DNA from: CAYRFQ01 sp964423615 | Lineage (GTDB): Bacteria > Planctomycetota > Planctomycetia > Gemmatales > Gemmataceae | Reading direction: 5' to 3' | NCBI GenBank assembly: GCA_964423615.1 | Contig: CAYRFQ010000031.1 | Location: 19,520-83,519 of the forward strand | Length of the DNA stretch: 64,000 nt | Shown: positions 36,456 through 45,613 of the stretch, in pieces | Numbering within the stretch: the first letter of the stretch is position 1 | How the letters are laid out: the number at the start of each line of letters is the position of its first letter | The notes under the pieces: generated by a model | Seen by the model: only the letters and a program-made list of their open reading frames with translations | What the model was told of the DNA's origin: nothing | The model's database searches: none | Position numbers and translations under genes: made by a program

Positions 36456-39400
36456 TCACTTGAACCTGCCACTTTTGACGAGTTGGTCGAACATCGGTCG
36501 TTCGAGAGGATGCAGTTCTTCGCGTTTCAGTCCCTTCTCCTTGGCTTGTGCAAAGCGCAAGGACGCCTGCAAAGAATTCCCGTCTCGCAACTCCGCCACG
36601 GCGAAATGGAAAAGGAGCCAGGACGCATTGGGATTCTGTCGGAGGCCAATTTCGAGATCCTTCTTGGCCTTTTTGAACTCTTTTCTCTGAATGTAGACCA
36701 AAGCGCGAGTATCGAGCAACTCGGCCTTGGGACCTACAAGCTTAATGGCATCATTTGCCAACTGCAGGGCCTCGTCCAGATCCTTATTCTGGAGTGACAA
36801 TTGATAGGCAAGGTTGTTACGGGCAAGAACGTCCTTGGGATTTTCTTTCACCACACTTCGGTAGAGTTCCAAGGATTTTTGGAACTCTCCTCGTTTGTCG
36901 TAGAACCCCGCAAGCAATGAGCGAAGAGTTGGGATGTTTGGCTTGCGTTTTATCTCTTCAACGAGCCAAGTTTCCACTTTCCGCGGATGGGCATCGCGGA
37001 TCTCGGGCCGTTCGACGATCGCCGCAATGGCTCGAACGACTGACTTCGCCTTGCACGACTCCCAAGCGTTTCGACAGATCGAGAGGGGTTCGTCCACTTT
37101 CCCTCGTCGGCCCAAAAAGGTTGCCAACACCAACTTGTATTCGGGTATCCGGGACTTGGAAACGTACTGTCGCAACAACATTTCGGCCTCGTCATCCTTC
37201 TCCAAAATTTCGTAGAGCCTGGCGGCGTAGACCAACCTAGCCTTTTCCGATCGGAGATATTTTTGGACCAGTTGAATCGCCTTCCTTGTGTTGCCGCGTC
37301 CCTTCAAAAGCCGAACTTCCAACTCGATAGTAGCCACAGAGTTCGGAACCAAACTCTTGAGTTTTTTCAACCAACGAGAAGCCTCAAACAAATCGTTCTG
37401 GAGAAGCAAGCTCCGGATGTAGATCAACATGTAGCCTGGATTGCGTTCCATGTTTACGAGTGGAAACAGTTCGGATTGGGCCACGTCAATGCCACCGGCG
37501 GTCCCGTAGATTTGCAACATCCGAAAGACGAGTTGTGGGTTCTTATTCCCCGACTTCACAACGGACTGATATTCTTTGAGCGCCAGGTCTGTCTTCCCCT
37601 CTAGCTCATAGATATTCGCTCGGAGGAGCCCGACCCGCGACCAGGAAGGTCGAATTTTGGCTAGCTTATCCACCCACTGTTTTGCTTCGATGAGCGAGTC
37701 CTTTTTTCCTTCTCGACTGGCAGAATCGATTAACAACACCGCGTTGCCATACGCCGTCCAGGCCCCCGCCTCACCTTCGAGTCGACGAATCTCCTTCAGA
37801 CTTTCGCGACCTGCCTCAAAGTCCTTGGTTCGCACGGCCAGGTCGAACAAGCTTGTCCAGAGCCCCAACTCGTCAGGACTCGTTTCCGCGACTTTCTTCC
37901 ACAGTTTTCCTGCAGTCTCATATTCTCCTACGTTAACGAGAAACAAGCCCAGTGGGCGGAACAGTCGGTTTCTGTCAGCGATCGGCTGGTTTTCGCGTTG
38001 TTTGATGAGTGTGTTCAGTTTTTCTCGAGCATCTTTCAGTTTTTCTTCGGCATTTTTCGAATCTTCCGAGACCCTTCGAAACCACTGGCTTACGCGAAAC
38101 AAATCCCACTCTGGTTGCCAACCCGTTTCCCCCTCGGCTTGCTTCAAGAGGCCCTCAACTGTTTCGGCTTTCCCTTCTCGGACGGCGAGCCCAATCGACA
38201 ACGCCCAAAGTTCCACTCGTTTTGGGTCGTCTTTCGGCAACTTTTCGTCCTTCCGCAACTTCTCGAACATCGAGCGAGCTTCGGACAGTTTTCCTTTCGC
38301 CGTGAGATACCGGCCCCACAGCACCTGACCTGCATGAGACTTCTTTTCTTCATCCGGCAGCAATTTGTAATTTTTTTCAAAATCCTGTTGCCAATTTGAA
38401 TCTGATTGTAGATTGCGGGCATTCTGAGCCAACATCAAGTCGAGCCGCGCAAGCTTTACCTTCGGCACCTCTCCGACCCGCTGATATTCCTCCATAGCCC
38501 TGTCTAACTTTCCAAGTTTTGCCAACGTTGCGGCCTTGTCGATTCTCGCCGCAATCCACTGCGGATCGTCTTCGATGGCCTTTTCCAGGGCTGCCAGTTG
38601 TTGATCCGGATTCCCGAGTTTGCCATAGCACTTGGCCAGCCAGAAATTCAGGAGTTTCGATAATCTCTTGGAAACAGGACGGTTGACGACCCGAGCCAAC
38701 TCGGTCTGAGCCTCTCGCCACTCCTCTTGATTGATCAGAAGGCGGGCTTTCACAAAAGCCTCGGCTTCCGGAGTCGCGACGTCGCCCAAATCTTTCATGA
38801 CAAGCGGCAGTTGGTCGGTCTCACGGGCATCGAGGAGAAGAACTGCAAGGCTCCAAAGGGGTTCCGTTTCTTTGGGTCGATTTTCTACGCAAGCTTGCAA
38901 CAATTTCTTGGCCTCCTCAGGTTCCCCGGAGGTAAGCTCCAAACGAGCCAAGGCTAACTGCAACTGGAAATTGTTTGGATTGTGCTCTCGACCTTCGAGC
39001 AGGAAGGCCTTCGCTTCCTCTTTTCCAGATCGCCTTTCCGCAAGAGCGGCAGAAAACAGGAATACGGCTGGTTTCGTGGACTTGAGTGTCTTGCGGGCGT
39101 AGTCGATATGCTTCTTGGCCTCTTCTAGAAGGTCGTAGCGGGCGTAGTACCGAGCCGCCTCCAACCTCGCCAAGACCGCTTCTTTGGGCTCTTTATTGGC
39201 TTTCTGCATTTTTGCCAATTCCGCTTTGCTGGGCTCATTGGCAGTCACCATGTCCTCGATCGATTCGTCGGCTAGCTTGGAGTTTTGGAGTTTATCGCGA
39301 TGGACCGCGGCTTCCGCGACGTACAGGAACAGTCGTTGAGGTGCATTTTTCTGAGCCTTAACAAGGAGGTCCACGGCTCGGGGGTAATTGCCCAAGGCCA

Positions 39401-39899
39401 CCTCACAATAGGCCAATGGTTCCAACAGGTTCGGGTCGTTTGGGGCCTCTTTGAGCAGGGCTTCCCAATGTTTTTTGGATACGCGAAACCGCCTCAATCG
39501 GAAGGATATTTGAGCAGCGTTCTTACGAATTGTTTTCAGCTTTTGAACCCATTGTTCGTCTGGTTCATGATCACGCCGCAAAACCTGTTCCAGAAGAAGA
39601 AGCGCCTGATTTTGCACGCTGGGAGGTGATTTCTCCATTTCGCACAAGCGAAGGGCCAATTTCGCCATCGCATCCGTGTCACTCGGAACGAGCTGAACGT
39701 ACATTTGAAGGTATTGAATTGCTTTCTTGGTTTCGTCCCGTTGGTCGAACTCCTCGACAAGGTCCAACAAACCGGCTGTGTTCCGGCGGAGTTGGAAGCC
39801 GTGAACAAAGTACACACCCACACCGAATCCGACTGTGACAACAACCAGGATTATGACGGCTTTCCAGTTAAGTTCTTTGTCCTGCAGCCAAGGTTTCAT
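36456..39899 (-). CDS. Large membrane-anchored TPR protein of the exosortase locus
   Basis: A 1147-residue protein. One membrane helix lies at about residues 14-34 (AVIILVVVTVGFGVGVYFVH). The remainder is about 20-25 TPR or TPR-like helical pairs, visible from motifs such as LLEPLAYCEVALGNYPRAVD, LAALEKAIEDDPQWIAARID, LGKLDRAMEEYQRVGEV and the C-terminal LARNNLAYQLSLQNKDLDEA, YIQRKEFKKAKKDLEIGLRQ, FHFAVAELRDGNSLQ. The topology puts the TPR array outside the cytoplasm. It is downstream of exosortase and epsI on the same strand; large TPR proteins accompany exosortase/PEP-CTERM systems in other bacteria (PrsT-type), which supports a role in glycan or protein assembly. The function is inferred from context. 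Confidence 0.8.
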   Translation of the reverse strand: MKPWLQDKELNWKAVIILVVVTVGFGVGVYFVHGFQLRRNTAGLLDLVEEFDQRDETKKAIQYLQMYVQLVPSDTDAMAKLALRLCEMEKSPPSVQNQALLLLEQVLRRDHEPDEQWVQKLKTIRKNAAQISFRLRRFRVSKKHWEALLKEAPNDPNLLEPLAYCEVALGNYPRAVDLLVKAQKNAPQRLFLYVAEAAVHRDKLQNSKLADESIEDMVTANEPSKAELAKMQKANKEPKEAVLARLEAARYYARYDLLEEAKKHIDYARKTLKSTKPAVFLFSAALAERRSGKEEAKAFLLEGREHNPNNFQLQLALARLELTSGEPEEAKKLLQACVENRPKETEPLWSLAVLLLDARETDQLPLVMKDLGDVATPEAEAFVKARLLINQEEWREAQTELARVVNRPVSKRLSKLLNFWLAKCYGKLGNPDQQLAALEKAIEDDPQWIAARIDKAATLAKLGKLDRAMEEYQRVGEVPKVKLARLDLMLAQNARNLQSDSNWQQDFEKNYKLLPDEEKKSHAGQVLWGRYLTAKGKLSEARSMFEKLRKDEKLPKDDPKRVELWALSIGLAVREGKAETVEGLLKQAEGETGWQPEWDLFRVSQWFRRVSEDSKNAEEKLKDAREKLNTLIKQRENQPIADRNRLFRPLGLFLVNVGEYETAGKLWKKVAETSPDELGLWTSLFDLAVRTKDFEAGRESLKEIRRLEGEAGAWTAYGNAVLLIDSASREGKKDSLIEAKQWVDKLAKIRPSWSRVGLLRANIYELEGKTDLALKEYQSVVKSGNKNPQLVFRMLQIYGTAGGIDVAQSELFPLVNMERNPGYMLIYIRSLLLQNDLFEASRWLKKLKSLVPNSVATIELEVRLLKGRGNTRKAIQLVQKYLRSEKARLVYAARLYEILEKDDEAEMLLRQYVSKSRIPEYKLVLATFLGRRGKVDEPLSICRNAWESCKAKSVVRAIAAIVERPEIRDAHPRKVETWLVEEIKRKPNIPTLRSLLAGFYDKRGEFQKSLELYRSVVKENPKDVLARNNLAYQLSLQNKDLDEALQLANDAIKLVGPKAELLDTRALVYIQRKEFKKAKKDLEIGLRQNPNASWLLFHFAVAELRDGNSLQASLRFAQAKEKGLKREELHPLERPMFDQLVKSGRFK

Positions 39900-39920
39900 C
39901 GTGAGCGGTCCTCATCGGAG

Positions 39921-40085
39921 ATTTTGTGACGACCTGTCGGAGCAAGATCGACCAGGAAACGAATAGATTTTGTAACGACCTGTCGGAACAAGATCGACCA
40001 CGGAAACGCATCGATCCTGCGACAACCTGTTGGAGCAAGTCCGACCAAGAAACCAACAGATCTTGTGACCGCCTCTCGGGGCAAT
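39921..40085. repeat. 46-bp direct repeat, about four copies
   Basis: Copies begin at 39921, 39967, 40014 and 40060 (periods 46, 47 and 46). Shared text includes TTGTGACGACCTGTCGGAGC and ATCGACCA followed by GGAAACGAA. The third copy differs most in the middle and the fourth fades after about 25 nt. It fills the gap between epsI and the TPR gene start (both minus strand), so it would be transcribed as a leader of the TPR mRNA if there is read-through. Spacers are part of the period, not unique, so this is not a CRISPR. Confidence 0.8.
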
Positions 40086-40108
40086 ATCTGCTAGAGGTAG
40101 CAAACAGA

Positions 40109-40780
40109 TCAGGAATCTAGTTTTTCGCCCTCTTTGGAAAACAGAGCTTTTTGTACTTCCGGAAGGAACTTTTTCAGAAAATCTTCAGTCGGCTCTCGAT
40201 CATCTTCGGAAGATGTTGGAGGCAACACCCGGATGATGTACATCTTGTAAAGGGCCGGGGACGAAGCGAACGTCCACATCGGCCAATACGGAGTCTTCCA
40301 ATCACCATCCGCATTCCACGACCAGTAAACCTCGATGTCTGTGGGGCCCAGCGCGCTGTTCTTGCGGAATCGACCTGCCAAGAATTTCGCTCCCTGGGAA
40401 AATCCGTCAATTTGCACCCCCACTTCCTGGGGAGGCACCTCTAGGTGCAAACCGGCTCCTGGAAAACAGGCCTCGGGAGTATGGGAGCAAGTTGGTCCGG
40501 GTTTTCCGCAAACCACCAAAGCGCTAATCTGTTCCCCCGTGGCCTCGTTTCTGTAGAGGCAATTGAAATACTTCTCGATTTCGGCAACCGCGACATGCCG
40601 CGTATTGATATCTTGCATTTTCCCTTGCCACGGCCCAAATTTTTTCGGGATGCGTTTGACCTTCGCTGCGGCCTTTTCCAATTCCTTGGAGAATCCCCAA
40701 CGATTGGACCAGTACCCTTCTGCGACTCCGTAACCAACCACACCCACGACGACCACGAGTATTGCATACGATTGTTTCAT
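40109..40780 (-). CDS. epsI: Exosortase-associated EpsI-family protein
   Basis: A 223-residue protein with an N-terminal membrane anchor (AILVVVVGVVGYGVAEGYW). The EpsI/DUF3485 pattern is present: RIPKKFGPWQGKMQDIN, the Cys-rich CSHTPEACFPGAGLHLEV and a C-terminal WTFASSPALYKMYIIRVLPP. EpsI proteins occur as fusions with or neighbours of exosortases and are thought to help in polysaccharide export linked to protein sorting; the mechanism is not established. Its ATG overlaps the exosortase stop codon (ATGA), giving translational coupling. This supports a single functional unit. Confidence 0.88.
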   Translation of the reverse strand: MKQSYAILVVVVGVVGYGVAEGYWSNRWGFSKELEKAAAKVKRIPKKFGPWQGKMQDINTRHVAVAEIEKYFNCLYRNEATGEQISALVVCGKPGPTCSHTPEACFPGAGLHLEVPPQEVGVQIDGFSQGAKFLAGRFRKNSALGPTDIEVYWSWNADGDWKTPYWPMWTFASSPALYKMYIIRVLPPTSSEDDREPTEDFLKKFLPEVQKALFSKEGEKLDS

Positions 40781-41802
40781 TTTGCTCCCCCCACGGTTTG
40801 TTGCGTTGTTATCCCGCTCTCTCCATGCTTTGGAGATACAGTTATCCCACTCTCCCCATGCGTTGGAGCTGCCGTCCCATTTTGGTTCGTTGGAACCACA
40901 GAGGGCTTGTCTTCCTCTTTCTTTTTGTCACGCAACACCCAAGCAAACAGGCTTAGCTCCGCCCAGAGCATGAGCAATGCCAGGACCATCATCATCCATC
41001 CAGCGACATCATGGAAAACGTACTCGGCCCATTCGCTTCCCGCAGTTTTGTGGAGCACCGACGTGACGATGATGCGGATCATGTTTGAGAGGATTGCAAT
41101 CGGCACGGCGCTGAGGAGAATGACGCCTTTCTCGATGACATGGCGACGACTCAGGATGCAGACGGCCGTGGAGAGTCCGAAGAAGACGATCAACATACTC
41201 AAGCCGCTACACGCTTGCGCGACTCCAATTCGGACATCAACGAGTTGAATGGTGGTCCCTTCGCGGAACGCCACAAACCCAAGAGTTTGGAGCGCATAGA
41301 CACTAACGATGGCGGCGGAACGTCTCAAGGGGTAGGCTAACGCCGTTTCCAAACTATACGGCAGTGGAATCATGAAGATCAGAAAAGCAATCGGGACGAT
41401 TGTCCATCGCAGCGCCTTCCATCCCCCCAAGAAGAGCACGAAACCCGCCAGGGTCGGCAACAAAGAGATATCTCGGAACCAATCAAAAAAGAAGTAGATG
41501 CCGACAAAATGCAGTAGCAATCCCAAACCGAGAAGGACCGCACCTGCCCGATTGATTTGCCAGTCGACTTGGGCTAAATGCTTGCGGTTTCTCCACACCA
41601 AGTAGAGCGAAAACACAGGAACAACGAACCCGTGCGAGTAGTCTGAATTCGTTGCCCACTTTTTGACCATCATGGCCAGCGCAGGTAGATAGATCCACGC
41701 TAGACACAAGGCAAGGACCACCGCCAAAACATTGCGGGAGTTGGAGAAAAACTTGAGCAGATGATCAGGGACCTGCTGATACCAACGGGTTGTCATTTCC
41801 AT
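40777..41802 (-). CDS. Exosortase (PEP-CTERM transpeptidase-type sorting enzyme)
   Basis: An integral membrane cysteine enzyme that recognises C-terminal PEP-CTERM signals and is thought to cut and transfer them at the membrane. The 341-residue protein has about eight membrane helices. The family signatures are NSDYSHGFVVPVFSLYLVW, the catalytic Cys in AQACSGLSMLIVF (C198), the Arg in PIAILSNMIRIIVTS (R243) and the His in YVFHDVAGWM (H264). The C-terminal tail contains a short Lys/Glu-rich stretch and two 11-residue repeats (HGESGIT twice), encoded by a 33-bp direct duplication at 40808 and 40841. It may be a planctomycete XrtU-type enzyme. It forms an overlapping pair with epsI. A PEP-CTERM substrate gene lies 1 kb upstream. 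Confidence 0.93.
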   Translation of the reverse strand: MEMTTRWYQQVPDHLLKFFSNSRNVLAVVLALCLAWIYLPALAMMVKKWATNSDYSHGFVVPVFSLYLVWRNRKHLAQVDWQINRAGAVLLGLGLLLHFVGIYFFFDWFRDISLLPTLAGFVLFLGGWKALRWTIVPIAFLIFMIPLPYSLETALAYPLRRSAAIVSVYALQTLGFVAFREGTTIQLVDVRIGVAQACSGLSMLIVFFGLSTAVCILSRRHVIEKGVILLSAVPIAILSNMIRIIVTSVLHKTAGSEWAEYVFHDVAGWMMMVLALLMLWAELSLFAWVLRDKKKEEDKPSVVPTNQNGTAAPTHGESGITVSPKHGESGITTQQTVGGAK

Positions 41803-42103
41803 AGGTCACACAATCGATGGAGTAAGAACTTTCTTGCTCTCGCAAGGAGGCAAGCCGAAACGAGGGCATCAGAATTTGCTGGGCTGCAGGTTTTTCTGAG
41901 TGCAACAAAACCAATCCACGAATCCAAAGTCCGCGTTGTTGATGAAGTAGCAACACGGTCTTCATGGGGCGCCTGTCAGGAATCGCAACTCAAGACGATT
42001 CAGTCCCGTCCTTGATTCCTCGCTGTTGACTTTCACGGTTGTCGCCAAGGTCAATTGAGACCGTCTTCACCATGCAAGCCTGGAAGGGTTTGTCAGGCCT
42101 TTA

Positions 42104-42247
42104 GGCTCTTCCGTTTCTGGGTGCCAAACTCGGTAAAAATGGGCTGGTTCACGACATTGAGACAGCCGCTTGTCTTCAGAAGTCCCGAAAAATTTGCAGC
42201 TTGTGACGTCTGGATCGAAATTCTTGGCACCCAGAAACGGAAGAGCC
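42104..42247. mobile_element. 144-bp MITE-like element with perfect 24-bp terminal inverted repeats
   Basis: The left arm (42104-42127, starting GGCTCTTCCGTTTCTGGG) is the exact reverse complement of the right arm (42224-42247, starting TTGGCACCCAGAAACGG). About 96 nt lie between with no open reading frame. No flanking target-site duplication was found with confidence. Its size and perfect ends resemble a miniature inverted-repeat element, but a paired regulatory hairpin in an RNA is an alternative. It sits in the 1-kb gap between the exosortase and PEP-CTERM genes. The rest of that gap (41803-42103 and 42248-42760) shows no gene; it is AT-rich around 42420-42520. Confidence 0.55.
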
Positions 42248-42760
42248 GGCCTTTATTTCATGTGAACAGTGAAAAAGTTTGGGGGAAGGGATGATTCCAG
42301 ACGTATCTCAATGGTTCAACCCCGAACTGCTTCATTCACAATTCACAACGAGGGTTTTGGTTTTAATTGATCTGTCTGGGGTGGGGAGATTTGGAATGTT
42401 GTGGGGATGAAGGAAATCGAAGGTAATTAGCTCAAATTCAGAACCATCCCAGATGAAAATTGCACAACAGATCTCTTATATTTACAATTTTATACATACG
42501 TACAAAAGCCACGTCAACCTTTCTCTACTGAGTTTTCCGTCGCTTTCGGTCTTTGGAGCAACTGGTCGAGATTCCCAAGGTTCTTACAGCCGGGAAAACT
42601 CGATTTGCTCGACAACACAGCTGCAATTTCCATTCCAAGCAAGTCTTTCGAAAGGATACACCGAATTTGAATTTTTGGACGTTGTCATTAGCGGCATAAG
42701 ATAACGGTTCAAAAGGGGAATGTGAACAAACCAACCAGCCAGTCAAGTTTTCACAAAGGA

Positions 42761-42792
42761 GAGCCAGGAATGTTTTGGTAGATTCCTGGCTC
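42761..42792 (-). terminator. Hairpin downstream of the PEP-CTERM gene
   Basis: GAGCCAGGAAT (42761-42771) pairs perfectly with ATTCCTGGCTC (42782-42792) around a 10-nt loop, 40 nt beyond the PEP-CTERM stop on the minus strand. A U-tract on the minus strand is weak, so termination strength is uncertain. Confidence 0.6.
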
Positions 42793-42831
42793 CGAATTTT
42801 ACAAAATCAACTTAACCTTTCCCCGCAAGAC

Positions 42832-43584
42832 TTAGTTCTTGCGACGTCGTCGCAAGCGACGATAGCCCGCGAGAACTCCACCAGCAATGCCCAGCAGGCA
42901 CAACGAGGAGGGCTCAGGGACGACGCGAGCTGTAAAGAGCCAGTCACTGGCGGCGACATGATTCTCATACCCATTAGGATCACCCGGATATTCGGCATAA
43001 TTCACCCAACCCCATCCAGACAAACCCGATTCCCCTCTGTGACCCGTACCCAGTTTAAAAGAGTAATTCTCCGGATCAGATCCACCTTCATCAGTCAAGT
43101 TGAACACGGTCCCAGCACCGTTCACCCAATCAGCACCAAGCGTAATGGTCCCATTGTTGTCAGGACTGTCCGGTTGGACTACAACGACTGGGTCACCATT
43201 TTCATCTATGGACACATCCGTGCGGTATGTAAACTCGATGTCTACCGTCCCGCTGTAGGCGTCATCATAAAAAGGCTCACCACCGTTGCGATCCGGTTGA
43301 ATGTCCAGCCCTCCGAAGGCCGACCCCCAAATACGAACTTCGTTGAGGTGGGAGTCTACTTCCATCCACATTTCAGCACTGGGATGTTCAAAATCGAACG
43401 TAAAGATGTCTCTGCCGCCAGTCACATCGATCAAGTCGTCCAAACGGAAGCCATACAAAGGCGGACGGGCATTGCCATTAGGATGATTTTCCAAGGAATA
43501 CTTGATTGTCGTTGCTTGTGTTTGTGTTGTTGCAATCAACAAACACAGGGTGCCTAGCACGCAAGAAAGGAATGCTCGTTTCAT
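42832..43584 (-). CDS. PEP-CTERM sorting-signal protein
   Basis: A 250-residue exported protein, the probable local substrate of the exosortase. The N-terminal signal peptide is FLSCVLGTLCLLIATTQTQA. The C-terminus has the full three-part sorting signal: the VVPEPSSL motif, a hydrophobic LLGIAGGVLAGY helix and the basic RRLRRRRK end. The body is Asp/Gly/Thr-rich with beta-sandwich character (TFDFEHPSAEMWMEVDSHL; ITLGADWVNGAGTVFNL). No catalytic motif is seen. It lies 1.0 kb upstream of the exosortase on the same strand. Confidence 0.93.
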   Translation of the reverse strand: MKRAFLSCVLGTLCLLIATTQTQATTIKYSLENHPNGNARPPLYGFRLDDLIDVTGGRDIFTFDFEHPSAEMWMEVDSHLNEVRIWGSAFGGLDIQPDRNGGEPFYDDAYSGTVDIEFTYRTDVSIDENGDPVVVVQPDSPDNNGTITLGADWVNGAGTVFNLTDEGGSDPENYSFKLGTGHRGESGLSGWGWVNYAEYPGDPNGYENHVAASDWLFTARVVPEPSSLCLLGIAGGVLAGYRRLRRRRKN

Positions 43585-44062
43585 GTCTGCTCATTCTTTG
43601 TAGTTGTAGTGGGCACCAGAACTACAACACCGGACGGGGTGTGAAAATCGAACGCGGGTTTTATTTAGCGTGGGTGTGTGACATACGGTAAGGTAAGCAA
43701 CAAGGGCAATTAGTTCAAGAGGCAACAGAAGAAAAAAGTGAAAATCTCCAAAATTGCGAGCGAATTTGAAGAATGGGAATCGAAGTGAACCCCAATCGGT
43801 ACGACGAAAACCGGTTTTGCTTGCTCGCTGCGAGGCCTGTCTCCGCAATTCACTGCAGTGTTGCCGAACCTGGCGAAGTGTATCGTCGGATTTTCAATCG
43901 GGCGTGGTTTCTCAGAAGCGTCCCTGGAAAAATCTGTACGTCTGGGGCTTTGCCGGAGAGACCAAGCCACTTGTTACTTGGCGCTTTTCTGGACTCGCAT
44001 GAACTCAAAAGCGAGTCTCTTTTCCATCTTGGTAGAAAATCGAAAGCACTTCATCATCGAGG
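43585..44062. other. Intergenic region upstream of the PEP-CTERM gene
   Basis: About 480 bases with no supported gene; short open frames on both strands lack ribosome-binding sites and family resemblance. It must contain the promoter for the PEP-CTERM gene and the end of the FHA-gene transcript. No hairpin of note was seen. Confidence 0.45.
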
Positions 44063-45613
44063 TCAATGCCCAGTTAATTTCTGGAGAATCCGTTCCCAAA
44101 GTGACTGACGTTTCTGTTGAAGTTCTTGCAAGCGTTGAGTCATCTGGCGGTGTATTTCTTCAGGATCAGATTCGGGCGATGGTGCCTTGGCGGAGTTCTC
44201 CTGCTCATCCGATTCCGGTGGAGGGAGTGGGGCCTCCTCAGGCTGTGAGGGGGCCTCGGTGCGGTCATCCTTCATGTTCCAGTCCGATTCGTCCTGGGAG
44301 CGTCTGTCTTCCTCGGTTGTCTCCAAAGACAGTGGCTTCTCTCGCTCCTTCGGCGCACTCTTGTGGGAACCCCGAGGATCTTGAGAGAAGGATGCCGAAC
44401 GAAAGCCTTCGTCGGTTCCGGCAAGTCCTGGCGCTGGATTTTGGTTGGATGAACTGGTGATTCCAACCGCCTTCTGTTTTGCAAGTTCGGTGTGGAGGAA
44501 CGCGAGTTCCTGGTTCAACTCACGAAGATAACCGAGTTCTTCGCGGATCTGGGAAAATTGGTGTTCTTGTTGCATCGTTAGTGTCTGGGTGACCATGAGG
44601 AGTGTATTTTGGAACTGGTCGAACATCTGTTGTTGCATGACAGAAAATTGTTGAAACAAAGGCGTGAGGAGACTTCTCCAAAACTCCGACTGAGGTTCCG
44701 AAAACGAATCCGATGAGGACGAACCATCATCCAGATATCCCTCCTCGACAACCAAGGGTGACCGAAGAGGGTGACCGCCCGCCCGGAAGGGATCAGCGAC
44801 GGTTTCAGAGGAAACAGGACTGAGAACAAACGGGGAGTCTTTCTGAAGCTTGGGCTCGGCCGGCAAAACGGTCTGGTCCGAGTGAGGAGGTTGAGACTCT
44901 CCCTGATGCACATGGATCAAATACTGTCCGACTTTCAACTGGTCCGAAGCTCGCACCTCGGACCACCGGATCCGAACCCCGTTGAGTTCGATTCCGGTTC
45001 GGCTGAGCAAGTCGATGACCCAAAGGTTCTGGTTCATCTGCAATAAACAGCAATGGTAGGAGGAAACCCTGGTGTCGTTCCTAAACCGAATCTTACATTC
45101 CGGGGTTTTCCCGACCAAAGTGATCATCCGATCGAGTTGCCACAGGTCCTCCAGAACTTTGTCTGGACGAGCCAAGTGGCCGAACGATAGGGTGTAATTG
45201 GATCTTTGATGGCCGTTGGACGAGTTCGTGAGCAATCGAGCGGGGGGCAGTGTTTGACTATTTCCTACCGCAGGCTCGCGGGCCTGCTTGATTTGGTAAG
45301 GGCCGATTTGAATCCCGTTTTCCTCGGCCAGCCAGCCGCATTGTTGGCGATCTTTTTCCCAGTAGACTCCGGTCATGCTTCCAAGATCGATACACATGAG
45401 CCGACCAGCAATCATTTGCAGATAAGCGTGACGCCAGTTGACTTGAGGATCATTCAGGCACAGATCAGCCTTGGGATTCCGGCCAACGACTACGAACGGT
45501 AGTTGATACGATCGTTGAAACCGCTCCCCGGTTTGCTGGTGTGTAACCCAGAGTGTAAATCCGGATTCGCTTCCACATGCATTCTGGAATGTTGACACCA
45601 TGGGATTGTTCAT
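44063..45613 (-). CDS. Double-FHA-domain protein with coiled coil
   Basis: About 516 residues. The first FHA domain (roughly residues 12-105) has VVVGRNPKADLCL, WRHAYLQMIAGRLMCIDLGS and IQIGPYQIKQ. The second (about 150-235) has VGKTPECKIRFRND, VSSYHCCLLQMNQNLWVIDL, SRTGIELNGVRIRW and QLKVGQYLIHVH. A Gln/Phe/Leu-rich coiled coil (QFSVMQQQMFDQFQNTLLM) and a long acidic, Pro/Glu/Ser-rich region follow, ending in a short helix with MTQRLQELQQKRQSLWERIL. FHA domains bind phosphothreonine, so it probably assembles phospho-dependent complexes. The ATG at 45613 is used; a TTG at 45622 is also possible. Neighbours are the PEP-CTERM gene and the FemAB gene, but no shared promoter is proven. Confidence 0.85.
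   Translation of the reverse strand: MNNPMVSTFQNACGSESGFTLWVTHQQTGERFQRSYQLPFVVVGRNPKADLCLNDPQVNWRHAYLQMIAGRLMCIDLGSMTGVYWEKDRQQCGWLAEENGIQIGPYQIKQAREPAVGNSQTLPPARLLTNSSNGHQRSNYTLSFGHLARPDKVLEDLWQLDRMITLVGKTPECKIRFRNDTRVSSYHCCLLQMNQNLWVIDLLSRTGIELNGVRIRWSEVRASDQLKVGQYLIHVHQGESQPPHSDQTVLPAEPKLQKDSPFVLSPVSSETVADPFRAGGHPLRSPLVVEEGYLDDGSSSSDSFSEPQSEFWRSLLTPLFQQFSVMQQQMFDQFQNTLLMVTQTLTMQQEHQFSQIREELGYLRELNQELAFLHTELAKQKAVGITSSSNQNPAPGLAGTDEGFRSASFSQDPRGSHKSAPKEREKPLSLETTEEDRRSQDESDWNMKDDRTEAPSQPEEAPLPPPESDEQENSAKAPSPESDPEEIHRQMTQRLQELQQKRQSLWERILQKLTGH

Noticed and set aside
39921..40085. CRISPR-like array from regularly spaced repeats
   Set aside because: The 46-bp units abut and have no unique spacers, and no cas genes are in the window.
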